Shown: positions 11,320-22,052 of the stretch, piece by piece
How positions within the stretch are numbered: the first letter of the stretch is position 1
Layout: each line of letters begins with the position of its first letter
NCBI GenBank assembly: GCA_014898425.1
Contig: RCSZ01000008.1
Span: forward strand, 1,127,501 to 1,191,500
DNA length: 64,000 bases
Direction: 5' to 3'
Source: Botryotinia globosa
Taxonomy: Eukaryota; Ascomycota; Leotiomycetes; Helotiales; Sclerotiniaceae
Notes under the pieces: model-generated
Database searches by the model: none
What the model was told of the DNA's origin: nothing
Seen by the model: only the letters and a program-made list of their open reading frames with translations
Program-made: the position numbers and the translations under genes

Positions 11320-12957
11320 ATGCTTGACAGTATATCCAACCGAAAAGAAAATACGTCTCTGGACCCAGTCTCAAAGAGAATTCGGAGGGATTCCAATCAG
11401 GAATCCACGCCCCCATTCAAGAAATATAAGATATTCGAGCCGCCGACTAGTACAGATTCCTCTGCATCATCTCTTCCAAGTTCTGCTTCAGATTATGCAC
11501 CGAAAGAACAAGGTGTAACCACATTATCTCTTGTAAAAAGACCAATGGGAAAAGATGGAATTGATGCAGAAACATCTTCTAAGTCTCCTTCAAGCAAGGT
11601 GGTAACATTCACATCACCACTGGAAATCGGTCCTTCCAGTCAAATTTATGCACGATATCCAGAGATCAAGAGTATCCTGGTCACCAAAGATAATACTCCC
11701 GCTTCTCCCCCATCACCTCAATCAAGCAGTGATATATCTTCCCCGCCGTCACCTGGGCCAAGCAATCCTATGCTTCCTCCACCTTCTCCTCGACCCAAGA
11801 AACTCACGCTACCTCCCCCTTCTCCTCGACCAAAGAAAGTCAGGCTTCCTCCCCTTCCACCTGTATCGAGCAATACAGTGTTTCCTCCTCTTCCACCTCG
11901 ACCAAGCAATACCATGCCTCCCCCACCTCGACCAAGCAATACCATGCCTCCCCCACCTCGACCAACCAATGCTAGAGAATCTCGGAGTAGGAACACTGAT
12001 AAAACCGAGGAGAGCATGTTATCATCTGCTTCAACCTCCCCATCTTCTTCCCAGACGCTTAATCCCAAGCCTTTCAAATTACGCCTCAAGTTCATCAATC
12101 GCAAACCCAGAACTCGTAATATTAATAAAAATTCCCCTGTTGACGAAGGAATCGATATCACCCATGACACTTACGATTCCAAAAAGAATGATAGTGTCGA
12201 GAAAGTCGATAGAGAAGAGGGATTGGTTGAAGAAACAAGTACTGCAAAGTCCAGTACCTCAACCTCAACATCCCTTACCAGCTCACCGATGATACGTTCA
12301 TCGCAAATCAACCAAAGAACTATGCCAAAGCCATCCAAGGCTGATAGCGTACCTACTCAGGCAATTAAAATGGTCAGAGAATCAAATAAGAGTTTAAGCC
12401 CGGAGAATGATGGAATCCCTTTCCCCAATCCTCCGGTCCCCCCCTACGCTATTACTTACCGAGGGTTAGACTTGAAGACCCAAATAGAAGCTCATAAGTG
12501 TGAACTTTGTATACCCAATAATTGGAAAATTCCTTATCCCCGACTAGGAGATCCTATTATCATGGGACCTCTCTACCGCAAAGTCCTTCATCTGCAAAGA
12601 GATTCTGACAAAATCATCACTACTGCCATCGAGTTTACAGATGTCCCGGGCGAAGATAATATCCACGCGTTCCTTGATCGTGCGGAGAATGATGCCCACA
12701 ATGCAGGTATGCCTAAGAATCTTAAGCCGACGATACTCGCGGTCAGATGGGGAAATGGAGAGCAGTTTGGTGATACAAAATACCGATCGATTTACAGTTT
12801 CTATCGTGATTCATTCATTTTTATAATCGGAAACTCTTTGAGTTGGAGATATGCAATCAAAAAAATGCGCAACAGGTGTTTGTCAAAACAGAACTGGATT
12901 CTTTGGTGGGCGGAGAAGGATTATGTTGAAGATTGGGAGACGGATCTTTCGCGATGA
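11320..12957 (+). CDS. Hypothetical protein: proline-rich disordered N-terminus plus C-terminal domain
   Basis: Single-exon ORF of 545 aa starting MLDSISNRKENTSLD. Residues 1 to about 360 are low-complexity: Ser/Pro/Lys-rich with repeated units PPPSPRPKK and MPPPPRPSNT. Basic clusters such as KRIRR suggest a nuclear protein. From about residue 370 a folded-looking domain begins (YRGLDLKTQIEAHKCELC) and runs to the end (WWAEKDYVEDWETDLSR). The stretch from LAVRWGNGEQFGDTKY to the C-terminus resembles the protein encoded at 14.4 kb (VAIRWKIGQAVNDDSY, then a basic helix and an AE-N/K-D ending). I infer a common domain in two neighbouring, diverged paralogues. The family is unknown to me. Confidence 0.7.
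   Translation: MLDSISNRKENTSLDPVSKRIRRDSNQESTPPFKKYKIFEPPTSTDSSASSLPSSASDYAPKEQGVTTLSLVKRPMGKDGIDAETSSKSPSSKVVTFTSPLEIGPSSQIYARYPEIKSILVTKDNTPASPPSPQSSSDISSPPSPGPSNPMLPPPSPRPKKLTLPPPSPRPKKVRLPPLPPVSSNTVFPPLPPRPSNTMPPPPRPSNTMPPPPRPTNARESRSRNTDKTEESMLSSASTSPSSSQTLNPKPFKLRLKFINRKPRTRNINKNSPVDEGIDITHDTYDSKKNDSVEKVDREEGLVEETSTAKSSTSTSTSLTSSPMIRSSQINQRTMPKPSKADSVPTQAIKMVRESNKSLSPENDGIPFPNPPVPPYAITYRGLDLKTQIEAHKCELCIPNNWKIPYPRLGDPIIMGPLYRKVLHLQRDSDKIITTAIEFTDVPGEDNIHAFLDRAENDAHNAGMPKNLKPTILAVRWGNGEQFGDTKYRSIYSFYRDSFIFIIGNSLSWRYAIKKMRNRCLSKQNWILWWAEKDYVEDWETDLSR
11895..11970 (+). repeat. 30-bp tandem repeat in the proline-rich coding region
   Basis: A 30-bp unit encoding TMPPPPRPSN occurs at 11911-11940 and 11941-11970 with one mismatch, after a partial copy at about 11895-11910. 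A looser 36-bp unit (PPPSPRPKK) precedes it at about 11776-11850. These are in-frame expansions inside the 545-aa gene. Confidence 0.85.
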
Positions 12958-14408
12958 GGCTGAAGTAAGTTTATCGATCAGCGCATACATATCTATGCAC
13001 ATAAACGTGAAGGGACCCTGCACCTTTATTTCCTAAAGCAATCAAAAATGAGAAGCGGAGGAGCTGTGATATAGACTCTGCAACTCTTCTATGATTGGAA
13101 AGTTATGACGGAGAAGCCAACTTCGAGAGCCTAGGCTCTTTGGTTCTTCCGTCACTTTTCATGATCACACTTCTGTAAACTGAAAATTGGCTGTCGATAT
13201 AATGTAGGGTTAAGTTGAAGGCATTGTTGGAGCCGGTCTGGAAACGAAGCTTGCACTCAATTCAGTTGAAAAAATTGTACTTGGCAACTGTAGTTAATGG
13301 ATTTTCCCCTTTGGGTTGTAGATATTGATCAAGCCAGATCTGGTAGTAAGTAGCCTCTGGTCATACCAGAATTTGTAGTCTGTACCCATCCACTCTTCCA
13401 TGTCATTTTGATCGATGCAAATCACTCGAATCCAAAGAAAATGTTCTGCGTTCAAAATAGAAGTCAAGTTGTCCTCGAACCACCCCAGGCATTTTGCAAG
13501 GTTTACAGTGACCTAACTTCGATATCATTCACTGTTATTGATGTCAGTTGGGTATGATCACCCCAAGTATATGGAAGCGCATGGTATTCTTTCTTCTACC
13601 AATATCGAAGCAGAGATCGTATTACCAAATCTTGTTTCTGATGCTAGAATTGTGGTCGTGCCTGATAGAACATGCATACAGGCAGTTCTGCATTTCAAGC
13701 CCTAGAATATAGTCTTGCCAAGTGAATTTTTTCGAATTTTCGGTCCAGAGGACGATATATCGAGGAAGGTAAAGGTAAAGGTAAAGGTATTGTTGTGCTT
13801 CGAGTGCGCTGTGATTGTTAGTATACAGTAGCTTTGATTCAAAGAGGGAAGTAGAATGAAATTATTCGGCATTTGTTAGAGTAGGAAAGATGACACTGGG
13901 TGATAATGTTATGTGATGAGACTATTGAGAGATAACCTAGGCCCAAGTTTGAGTCCGTTTGCCTAAAAAAGCCATCTGATCATACATCACAATCCCCATT
14001 GCTTTTTTGCCCCCTTTGTTATAGGTCCAAGCGGTTTTCCCTGATGCATGGTTCTATGAAATGATAGAGTGAACGTCTTCTGATATCCATTGGAAGAACC
14101 TTAGCAAAGGTCATGCATAAATTGCTTGTGTTTGATATTTCTTGCTCTGAGCACAATCATTACCCCCAGCATATAAGAAGCACCTGCCTCCTCTTCATTA
14201 AAAATGGAATCCAGAAGATCAACATCAATCATACTCCAACTATCTCATTGCAATTTGTTGATTCTAAGTTGCTAGCGTAACACTTTCTCCCAATAGACTT
14301 AACCTTCCGTCTTCTCTTAAGTTGGACTAATCAAGAATAATCTCTTCCTCCGCTTAATCTATATTGATCGATCGACAAACCTCGCATAAACGGCCATAAG
14401 CGACAAAG
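12958..14408. other. Intergenic region holding the relic
   Basis: Apart from the minus-strand relic at 13.29-13.81 kb no gene is recognised. The last 250 bases are the promoter and leader of the gene at 14409. Confidence 0.4.
13294..13810 (-). pseudogene. Gene relic with several frame lesions, possibly HET-like
   Basis: Within the 1.4-kb gap the minus strand holds three protein-like segments in changing frames. Segment 1 (13810-13622) includes YIVLWTENSKKFTWQDYI and GLEMQNCLYACS, then a stop. Segment 2 (about 13625-13558) reads SASILVEERIPCASIYLG, then a stop. Segment 3 (about 13515-13294) contains LGWFEDNLTSILNAEHFLWI followed by RVICIDQNDMEEW. LWIRVICIDQND resembles the LW(I/V)DAICIDQ motif of fungal HET domains, but the match is short. 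No splice model joins the pieces, so I call it a degraded gene. A TTTACC-type microsatellite (13767-13789) lies in segment 1. The original length and exact family remain open. Confidence 0.45.
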
Positions 14409-14972
14409 ATGGAGTCTAACAATCAAGGCTATCCCGAATACGGATTTTCATTGGCGGCAGAGCAATACCGCATTCCAAACCTCCCAATCCGCGCAAAGAA
14501 ATCTCAGGACACAGATAACCTTCCTGATGCCCAACATCTTGTCCTAACCGAATATCGAATTGCAAACAAACATTTTGGCACCAGACTCTTAAGTATGGGC
14601 GTCCTTTCTATTCACGAGTCTGATTCATATTCCAACCTTCTAGCTGCAATCAAATGCAAATCAAACGCTTGGGAGAATGGCCCATTAATCTGCAAAGAGA
14701 AAAGTGTTGCGATTAGATGGAAGATTGGTCAAGCTGTTAACGATGATTCGTATGACACCCTCTGTGGCCATGATGTTGTCATGAATAGGCTCATACGCAT
14801 GATGCGCGAGAGGCACTGGAAGGATCGACTGGTCGTTGTGTACCATGCAGAGGAGAATGATAGTAGTGATAGTAGTAAGAGTAGTAAGAGTAGTGATAGT
14901 AGTTGGGCAAGGGTCGGAAGTCAGGGGTCAGTGATGTTTCCTTGGAATTGCGATGAGAAGCAGATGACCTAG
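14409..14972 (+). CDS. Hypothetical protein related to the C-terminal domain of the 11.3-kb gene
   Basis: Intronless ORF of 187 aa from ATG 14409 (MESNNQGYPEYGFSLAAEQY). A folded core from about residue 45 to 155 contains SVAIRWKIGQAVNDDSYDTL, a basic helix (NRLIRMMRERHWKDRLVVV) and YHAEEND. This matches in order and spacing the end of the 545-aa protein encoded 1.4 kb upstream (LAVRWGNGEQFGDTKYRS, IKKMRNRCLSKQNW, WWAEKDY). A serine-rich tract of SSD/SSK units (nt 14863-14904) follows, and then a short tail. No signal peptide or membrane segment is seen. The function is unknown; the shared domain is inferred by eye. Confidence 0.6.
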   Translation: MESNNQGYPEYGFSLAAEQYRIPNLPIRAKKSQDTDNLPDAQHLVLTEYRIANKHFGTRLLSMGVLSIHESDSYSNLLAAIKCKSNAWENGPLICKEKSVAIRWKIGQAVNDDSYDTLCGHDVVMNRLIRMMRERHWKDRLVVVYHAEENDSSDSSKSSKSSDSSWARVGSQGSVMFPWNCDEKQMT

Positions 14973-15177
14973 CAAAAGATCGGAAGCGGAGAAGCTTTCA
15001 TCGGGTGACCTCTAGGGCTATTCCTACAAATCAAATGATTGGATTCCAGCATGAACAATGGATTGACGAGAACACTGGCCTCGGCTAAGAGAAATGTGAA
15101 TGAATTGAACCCGACTAATATTTATGAGACCCCGAGGAACTTCAAAATTGTAATTTACATGACAAGGGCTTATTAAT

Positions 15178-16529
15178 CTAAGAAACTTCCTGTATTAATT
15201 TGCCGTCCATCCCATTTCCACTAGCCTTCACTCCACCTTGAAACAACGCGCCAATAGGACCCTCCATCCATTCTTCTGGTACACCGATTCTATTTCCATC
15301 CTTATTGCTAACCCATCGCACAAAAAGTGGATTTGGCTTCTGGGGTTCTCCTTCCGGAGTTGCATCAACAGCTGGGCCATTGAGATCTCTGCGGCGAGCG
15401 TTAGTCTTAGGCGCTTGCTTCTTGAGAAGCTTGTTGATTGTTTCCATCTATAATTTGTGTTAGCTAGGAAAAGACGCAGCGAGTAGAATTTAGGCATGTA
15501 TTTGAAGAATATCTTGGGATAAGATTACCTTCTCTTCCTCGTTCCGTTTCTCACTAAGATTCTTTCTTCTTCGCGCCATTTCAGCACGTCTCATGGCGTG
15601 CTCCTCGGCAGTAAGATGCTTCTTCACTTGTACCTCTGAAAAAGACATTAGCGCGCAATTGAGAAATCATGCAATAACTTACCATCAGGAAGAGCCATGA
15701 GATATCCACTAGCAGCATCGTCGAATCTTGCTCTTTGCCTTCTCGTCAATTTGTTAAGATCGGGAGTAGAAGCTCTACTTCCATTTGCAGGTGTTTCATC
15801 ATCACTATCGAGCAACTCGTCCTCTTCTGCTGCCACTTCAATCTCTTCATCTTCTCCTTCTGCATCTTCATCATTTCCACTCTGCATTACCTCTTCTTCC
15901 TCAAGTTCCTCTCCCAAGTCACTGTCGAGTTCGCTGAGCTCATCATCATCATCGTCACTGAGCCCAAGTCCTTGCTGTTCAACAGAAACGGCGGGCGCGG
16001 TGGGTGGCTCCTTCACCGTGATCATGGAATTTCCAGCCGACGCTTTTGAGACCTGAATGGTAGATGAAGTAGGTTGTACGTCCATATCGATATCTCCATC
16101 AGCATCTAGGTCATCATCCTCACCTTCCGCATCTGGATCGTCTTCTCCCTCAGCATCTTCCATTTCTTCATCCTCTTCATCGCTTTCTGTTTCCAAAACA
16201 TAACTTTTTTTAACATTCCTGTTCCTCTTGCCCTCGAGGATTTCGCCGCCAACAAATTGATCTCTACTATTAACCATAACAGATGGGCCGGTGATCGGGC
16301 TAGATCGTGTCGCCTCTCTCAGTTTACTCGACGACGTCTTGACGGTCAAACGCATTGACTCGGGACTATTTGATTGTGGTAGTGCCGGTCCACGTGATAC
16401 GGTGGCCGACGAGGCAGGCTCTGGATTCGTGCGACGCGATCGCGATGACCTAGGAGATAGTTGTTCAGAAACAATAATTACGTCTCTTGCCTTGGCAGCG
16501 GCTGACCGCTGACTGCGACGTGTAGACAT
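15178..16529 (-). CDS. IES2: INO80 chromatin-remodelling complex subunit Ies2 (PAPA-1 domain)
   Basis: Three exons: 16529-15683, 15635-15529 and 15447-15178, giving about 407 aa. The ATG at 16529 is preferred (MSTRRSQRSAAAKARD). The first 260 residues are disordered: basic at the start, then long Asp/Glu/Ser runs. From about residue 262 the PAPA-1/INO80B homology begins (TRRQRARFDDAASGYLMALP) and continues across both splices as AEEHAMRRAEMARRRKNLSE, then KRNEEEKMETINKLLKKQA. The C-terminus holds the conserved RWVSNKDGNRIGVPEEW segment. In yeast Ies2 activates the INO80 ATPase in the nucleus; this is its clear filamentous counterpart. The acidic tract could contact histones, which is inference. 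Confidence 0.93.
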
Positions 16530-16854
16530 CTTGTTCTTACACCGCAATCAAATACAAGATGAACAAATTGAAGGGGGTATGTGGTAATATTGATGGATTC
16601 CTTGATCCACGATGATTTGCCTTGAGGTTATTGATGATACGGTAGAAAGATGTGGAGTGGTCTAAACACAATTGGTGGTGAATCAGATGGCGAGTGCTTC
16701 CGGGTCACTGCCTTGATTAGACAGAATTGCGGAGAATGACAGGTGAGCAGGCGCGTTGCATATAAACGCGCTGCTCTTACACAACTGCCCAATCCTGCCT
16801 TTTCACCATTGGCCAACCACGTAGCTAATAAGGTTCATTCTTTGATGCCTCATC

Positions 16855-17197
16855 TCATGCCCCTTGTTTGTACGACGATGGCAAGATATGATTATCATAA
16901 AAAACACGAGGGCTAAATCAAAAGAGGAAATAGAGTGGACGGTTAAGGGTAACTCTTAATTACGGAGATTTGCGTGCGGTAACATGGTACAAAGAGCAGA
17001 GGGGATTAACGCCATTGTGAGAATAATGGGATTTCAATATCTGGAGATGCTTCAAAGACTTACTCGTTCTTGATGGTGGCTGGCTCAGCCCTACCAGCTT
17101 TTCCACGGTGATCTGTCCAATCGATTTCCTCATCTCCCTCAGAATCAGTACTGAGTTTTCGTATGCGCTTACTGGGTCGTTCGGCTTTTCCTGACAT
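16855..17197 (-). CDS. Putative very small two-exon protein (63 aa)
   Basis: ATG at 17197 opens MSGKAERPSKRIRKLSTDSE, then an acidic patch and KAGRAEPATIKN, ending at a GTAAGT donor (exon 1 17197-17064). An acceptor GATTTAG at 16913, about 35 nt after a TTAAC branch-like site, gives exon 2 16912-16855 (DPRVFYDNHILPSSYKQGA, then stop) with matching phase. The protein is charged, with a basic KRIRK cluster that could act in the nucleus, and has no signal or membrane segment. It lies between IES2 and PEX14/17 and is divergent from the latter. I do not recognise it. The exon structure is good but the gene is short, so confidence is moderate. Confidence 0.45.
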
Positions 17198-17688
17198 TTT
17201 GATTATCTTTGATATCCACTTCGTAAAGTATGTTGATGCTTATTCGTAGGTTTGAACGTCTGAGGTACCTATGTATGTAGACTCTAGAGTTACCTAGGTT
17301 GTAGCACGGTTCAATGATGATTGTTGCTCGAACAGATACCCAAGTTTGAAAGATGGTATTGGATGGAAAGGGTGATATTGTAATGCCAAATATTAAAAGG
17401 ATGAAGTACAAAGTATGAAAGAGATCTTGGGATAATACTACTTATTACTAGGTAAAGTTTAATTGTGGTGACCTGATACTCTGATACTTCCATAATGATC
17501 ATGTCGGTCACCGCAACAAATTTTGGTCCCAATTAGGACTACCGTTAGATTATGTCATCAACCGAGGCACATGCAAATACAATACCTACATAGTAAATAT
17601 TGACACCGACAATCTATCTACACATGCAGTGCTTCGAGAGTTTCCATTACTTATTTAGGGGCTTCTTGAACAAGCAACATTCCACAGA
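17198..17688. other. Bidirectional promoter region
   Basis: This separates the small minus-strand gene from the plus-strand PEX14/17 gene. No other feature is recognised. Confidence 0.4.
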
Positions 17689-18831
17689 ATGAGTGATTCC
17701 GACAGCGAAGCTAAACCTCCGGGTGTGCCTGCATGGCAACTTAAACGCGACGAAGAACAGTCCAGTGAATCGCAGGCTACAGCTACTGAGCCATTAAGTC
17801 GGACAGCAATACTCGAACAAGCCAGGAAGTTCTTGGAGGAAGATGACGTAAAGAATGCATCTACGGATAAGAAGATTGCTTTTCTAGAAAGCAAAGGTCT
17901 TGAGGGGGATGATATACAAGAGTTACTGGGCGTATCGCGGAATGATGAAGCTACAAATACGTCTATCTCTGAGGTCAAATCGTCAGAATCAAGGGCACAA
18001 CCTCAACCACCTCAACCACTGTCACGAAATTCACCTCCATCTACTCAAACAAGCTACGCACAAATACCTCGCGATCAAGCTCCTATAATAACATATCCTG
18101 AATTCTTGGTTCAGCCATCTGCTGCTACTCCTCTAATTACCAAACACCGCCTTCTCACAACCCTATATCTTTTCGGCTCCCTCAGCTTTCTACTTCATGG
18201 CACAAACACCTTTTTAATACGCCCCATGATCAACACCCTCACCGAGTCCCGGCTCTCTTTATCCTCGGCCACTCTTAATAATCTTCAAAAACTAATTCAC
18301 AAGCTCGAGAATTCAGTCTCCGAAATCCCTCCTACTTACCACCACCACAAACCTCTTCAACCCGAATACCTCGACTCTGATGCTGGCTCCGTAACCAGTG
18401 ATCCCACTGAGCTTTTTCATCGTGATATCGGTGTCCAGACGTCTCTCCCATCATCTCCTTTACAAACACCCAGTTCGCCCTCCCTGATATCCCACGCGAA
18501 TACTGCGACCACAGCAACATCCCTACAGACATCGCGTCTCACGACTCTACAAGGTACATTGTCATCCTTGCTGGAGGACTCAACCTACGAATCATCTACA
18601 AGTGAAGAGCTAGAAACCAAAATGTCTATGTTGAAGGAATATTTACAAGGCTTGATGTTTACAACACCTACATTTAGTTACGGGTCAGGGGGTTTTGGAA
18701 ATGGAGGAGATAGGAATGGAAATAACAAGGACGGAGAAGATGAAATTGCAAAGGTTAAGAAGGAGATCAGGGGAGTGAAGGGAGTCTTACTTAGTGCGAG
18801 AAGTTTTCCCGGGGGTGTCAGGGCGAGATAA
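17689..18831 (+). CDS. PEX14/17: Peroxisomal docking protein Pex14/17 (Pex33-like)
   Basis: Intronless ORF of 380 aa. Residues about 37-82 form the Pex14 N-terminal helical domain that binds Pex5/Pex19 WxxxF motifs: LSRTAILEQARKFLEEDDV, DKKIAFLESKGLEGDDIQEL, LGVSR. One hydrophobic segment follows near residue 165 (LTTLYLFGSLSFLLHGTNTF), then a predicted coiled-coil (LNNLQKLIHKLENSV), a Ser/Thr/Pro-rich spacer, a second short helix (ELETKMSMLKEYLQGLM) and a basic end. A Pex14-type N-domain on an otherwise Pex17-like protein is the filamentous-fungal Pex14/17 (Pex33 in Neurospora), a member of the docking complex for peroxisomal matrix import. It is distinct from canonical Pex14, which should be encoded elsewhere. 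Confidence 0.85.
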   Translation: MSDSDSEAKPPGVPAWQLKRDEEQSSESQATATEPLSRTAILEQARKFLEEDDVKNASTDKKIAFLESKGLEGDDIQELLGVSRNDEATNTSISEVKSSESRAQPQPPQPLSRNSPPSTQTSYAQIPRDQAPIITYPEFLVQPSAATPLITKHRLLTTLYLFGSLSFLLHGTNTFLIRPMINTLTESRLSLSSATLNNLQKLIHKLENSVSEIPPTYHHHKPLQPEYLDSDAGSVTSDPTELFHRDIGVQTSLPSSPLQTPSSPSLISHANTATTATSLQTSRLTTLQGTLSSLLEDSTYESSTSEELETKMSMLKEYLQGLMFTTPTFSYGSGGFGNGGDRNGNNKDGEDEIAKVKKEIRGVKGVLLSARSFPGGVRAR

Positions 18832-20237
18832 TGGAGGTTGGAAGAGTAGGTAGGATGTATCAGGATCAATAAGTTTATTAAATGATAATATATGAGTTAT
18901 GAATGGATATTCATTTTTTGGAACCCATTTGAATCTCTATTGATAACAGCCAGTGTGAGTTTGAAACAAGTACGAGATCACTAACTACGGATGAGATTTC
19001 TCAATTTGGCAGATTCCAAAACAAGTCTGACACCGCGCTTGATATACCAGACGAAGATTTCTCAATGTGGATCTTTCATCAGAATAGTTAGGCTCAATTT
19101 CGGGCGTCTTTAGATGGCATAAACTCAAATGGTTCGTTATACTAGCATTTTGCACCATCATGGTCTCTGTACTTGATTTCGGAGACAGTCCCAGATTCTG
19201 TATCAATGGTTTTTCGCAAGCTAGAGAGCTAAGTAGCCTCTATTCCAGACCACTGCGCTAAAACTGTCGTGCTATTGCTCCAAGGGCAACCCGTCAGTTT
19301 ATGAATTTCTTCCGCCAGCTCATGGACCATACCGGCTATCATCTTAGATAGATAACATTTTGCGCCCGGTTCTTATCAACACAGTGGTATCTGTGGGATG
19401 ATACTTGGGTATTGAAAATATCTACTTGTCACTGTCGATGCGAGATATTTCCTTGGAGATGAGGTTCCACCTTTGCAGCTATATATGGCCATGCTGTCGT
19501 TTCTAGGAATATCGAAGCGGATTGCATAGGAATGAAGACAACGTACTGTTTTACGGCATTGTCGCGTCTCGCTTGGTAGAATCATGTATTTTTTATTGTC
19601 GCAAATAGTTCGGTAGATTGAGAAACTCGATTTTTCCGATGACTAATGTAAGAATGATCATGAGAAGGACTGGAAGATATATAAAGCGAGACCAACAAAT
19701 ACATCTAGTCTGGTCATTGTTGGCTGTCGATCCTGGGGTGATTGAGTTATTTGGAAGCTAAAATGGTACTAGATAGCCTTCAAGCCTTCTCAATGTGCAA
19801 GAAGTAAGCCAAGGAGAAGCGAATTTTGAGCTAGATTAGGGCTGAACGTCATCATAAAATGTGACTACAACCTTAATAAAAATTTATCAAAACCTCGCAA
19901 GTCAAAATTGATATATGTGCTAATAGTATGATGGCATTCTGATTCATTGAAAGCTTAAAGTTAAATCGATACTCCCATCTGCCAAAGAACCCGGAAAATT
20001 AACAAATATTCTACCAACATCCACCACCACCCCAGGAACAGTCCCCATGATTACTCGGCAGTTATATCCACTCCTTGAATTATCTATATATAGGACTTGA
20101 ATGGATAGCAGCATAAAATTGAGCTATTGAACCCGTGTAGTAAACTCCCACCATAGAAATGCTCTTTGTGACCAGCTTCCAATTCCCAAGATATCATATC
20201 ACAATCCCACAAGAAGGAGTTTCACAACTTAAAATCC
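18832..20237. other. Intergenic, no gene recognised
   Basis: About 1.4 kb of sequence with only short frames on both strands and no splice-consistent protein. It holds the 3' flanks of Pex14/17 and of the membrane-protein gene at 20.2 kb. Confidence 0.4.
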
Positions 20238-20861
20238 TTAAACATCCTCTTTCATCAATTTGCTCGTCTCCGTCGGTATCTTCTCCAACAAGTGCCCAGT
20301 TTGTTCTTCTTCCGCCGTGAAGTGACGGGGAGATCGTACTTTGATGTTCTGGAATGGCACACAAAAAATCTCGAATTCTAAGCGCCACCCATTTTCGGAG
20401 TATCGTGCGCCCCTCTCTATATATGGCATCCAGGAGGAGTATACTACTGCCCCAATAGGAAATACAATGAACAAAACGAGCCCACAGAGCCAGACGACCC
20501 AGATGACAACGCAGGATTCCTTGCCCGCTTTTCCAGCCAAGGGCTCCACGTAGGAGAACAGCTCAGTGCTTGTCACCCATATTGCGAAACTTGCAACCGA
20601 GTCAATTGTGAGCGTGCAAAAAATTTGGCTTATGCTGTGTAATATATAAATCTTGTCCGATCGTGCTTTGAGTTTTTCCGGTGACAAGGTGACGGTATAT
20701 ATCAGCAAAGCTTGGCTGTACATGAAGGGCATAATGATAGGGAGAAGCCAGAGGCTATCACCAGATACAGTATCGAGTGCTGAGCCAACAAGCACATACC
20801 AAGAAATGGCAGAGATGGTGCAAGCGACTGAGAGGAAAGTGCAAAGTATTGTACCGAACAT
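20238..20861 (-). CDS. Four-TM hypothetical membrane protein
   Basis: Intronless ORF of 207 aa from ATG 20861. Four hydrophobic stretches are visible: TILCTFLSVACTISAISWYV, LLPIIMPFMYSQALLIYTVT, SQIFCTLTIDSVASFAIWV and VIWVVWLCGLVLFIVFPIGA. A hydrophilic C-terminal tail of about 65 residues follows (EEEQTGHLLEKIPTETSKLM). The first hydrophobic stretch could serve as a signal anchor. Topology suggests a small integral membrane protein of the endomembrane or plasma membrane. I do not recognise the family, and no catalytic motif is seen. Confidence 0.65.
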   Translation of the reverse strand: MFGTILCTFLSVACTISAISWYVLVGSALDTVSGDSLWLLPIIMPFMYSQALLIYTVTLSPEKLKARSDKIYILHSISQIFCTLTIDSVASFAIWVTSTELFSYVEPLAGKAGKESCVVIWVVWLCGLVLFIVFPIGAVVYSSWMPYIERGARYSENGWRLEFEIFCVPFQNIKVRSPRHFTAEEEQTGHLLEKIPTETSKLMKEDV

Positions 20862-22052
20862 AATTGTGTGTTGGATCCGACGGTTTGATCAAGTAGGGAT
20901 CGGGAGGAAAAGCGTGTAATATATGGGATTTATGTTTTAAGAAATTTGAGAAGCAGGAAACCTGGACCAAGATGATTATTCTTATAGTAAGACGAATAAA
21001 ACTACGAGTAAAGATGGCTTCGGTGGTGAAATAAAAATGATTCCCGTGTAGTGGGGGGAAAGTTAATAACTACTAACTAGACGAAGTCCTGCTTATGCAT
21101 CATCGGGTGTACTTGCCATCTAGGAGTCGAATGACTGCTAAAATTGACTATAAATTAACTGGCGTAACATTTCAAGTTCAATTAAATCATCGTTCCAGGA
21201 GACTAACTGAACAAAAGACAGTAGGCATGATTGTGTAACGAAGAAGTGCCCACCATACTTGACTAATCCGTAATACGGTTTGAAGATCACTTGACATTCA
21301 CTATGGTAAGAAAACCCCAAAAAAATCAAGAAAAAACCGTATAGCATTGAGCTTGACACCTCATCAAAAGAAGATTGTTGCGATGTTTTAATCGTGATAG
21401 TGGGCTTCGTCTTCAACCCTCCATATCATGGATGCTGGTATTCAACTACGATGAAGACTGCCAAAAGACGATACTTGACGTATTAGGATTGAAGAGACTT
21501 AAAGAGATAAGCTAAATCTCTGTGATCTTGATAGATAGGCTGTGAAGGAAACTTCATAGGAGAACTTGAGTTACTGACTCTTTAAAAACAGAGAAATATC
21601 GTGCGTTCAAATGTGATAATCTTCTAGCTTCCAAGTTTGCTGTAATCATGATTTTGGTCAGGATGAGGATTTGATAATTGCAATAGTATGTACTCTTATC
21701 ATTCAATGGTGTGATAGTGACTTGCCTCAATCACAAAAAAAATTGAAGATTCCTTCACGGGACAACCCATTTTCGATAAAGCAACATCGAGGAGGAGGAC
21801 GAGGAGGAGGAGGAGGAGGAGGAGGAGGATAGATTCGACGTCGATGACAAGCTTAATCTTATCAGATACGACACACTCGGTCCAGAACTACGACACCCCT
21901 ACGTCCAATTTTCACCACCTCGAACGTCATTTTCGAACCCCAGGTGCTTGATACGTCTTTCTGTATTGAGGACTTTATTCTAGCTTCTGGTACACAAGCA
22001 ACACAACCAATTCGAATACATCACACATTCAGTCTCCAATCAAAGATTCAAC
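20862..22052. other. Intergenic with a GGA microsatellite
   Basis: No gene is recognised. A purine GGA/GAC repeat lies at about 21789-21829, and the promoter of the O-methyltransferase pseudogene follows. Confidence 0.45.
21789..21829. repeat. GGA trinucleotide microsatellite
   Basis: About thirteen GAG/GGA triplets with two GAC interruptions, some 220 bases upstream of the O-methyltransferase pseudogene ATG. Confidence 0.9.

Noticed and set aside
11718..12170. Minus-strand frame rich in Gly/Arg opposite the proline-rich region
   Set aside because: It is the antisense shadow of the Pro-rich repeats in the 545-aa gene.
15697..16056. Plus-strand serine-rich frames
   Set aside because: Shadows of the acidic Asp/Glu/Ser runs of IES2 on the opposite strand.
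18985..19585. Short minus-strand frames between Pex14/17 and the four-TM gene
   Set aside because: Too short, no splice-consistent extension and no protein-like conservation visible.
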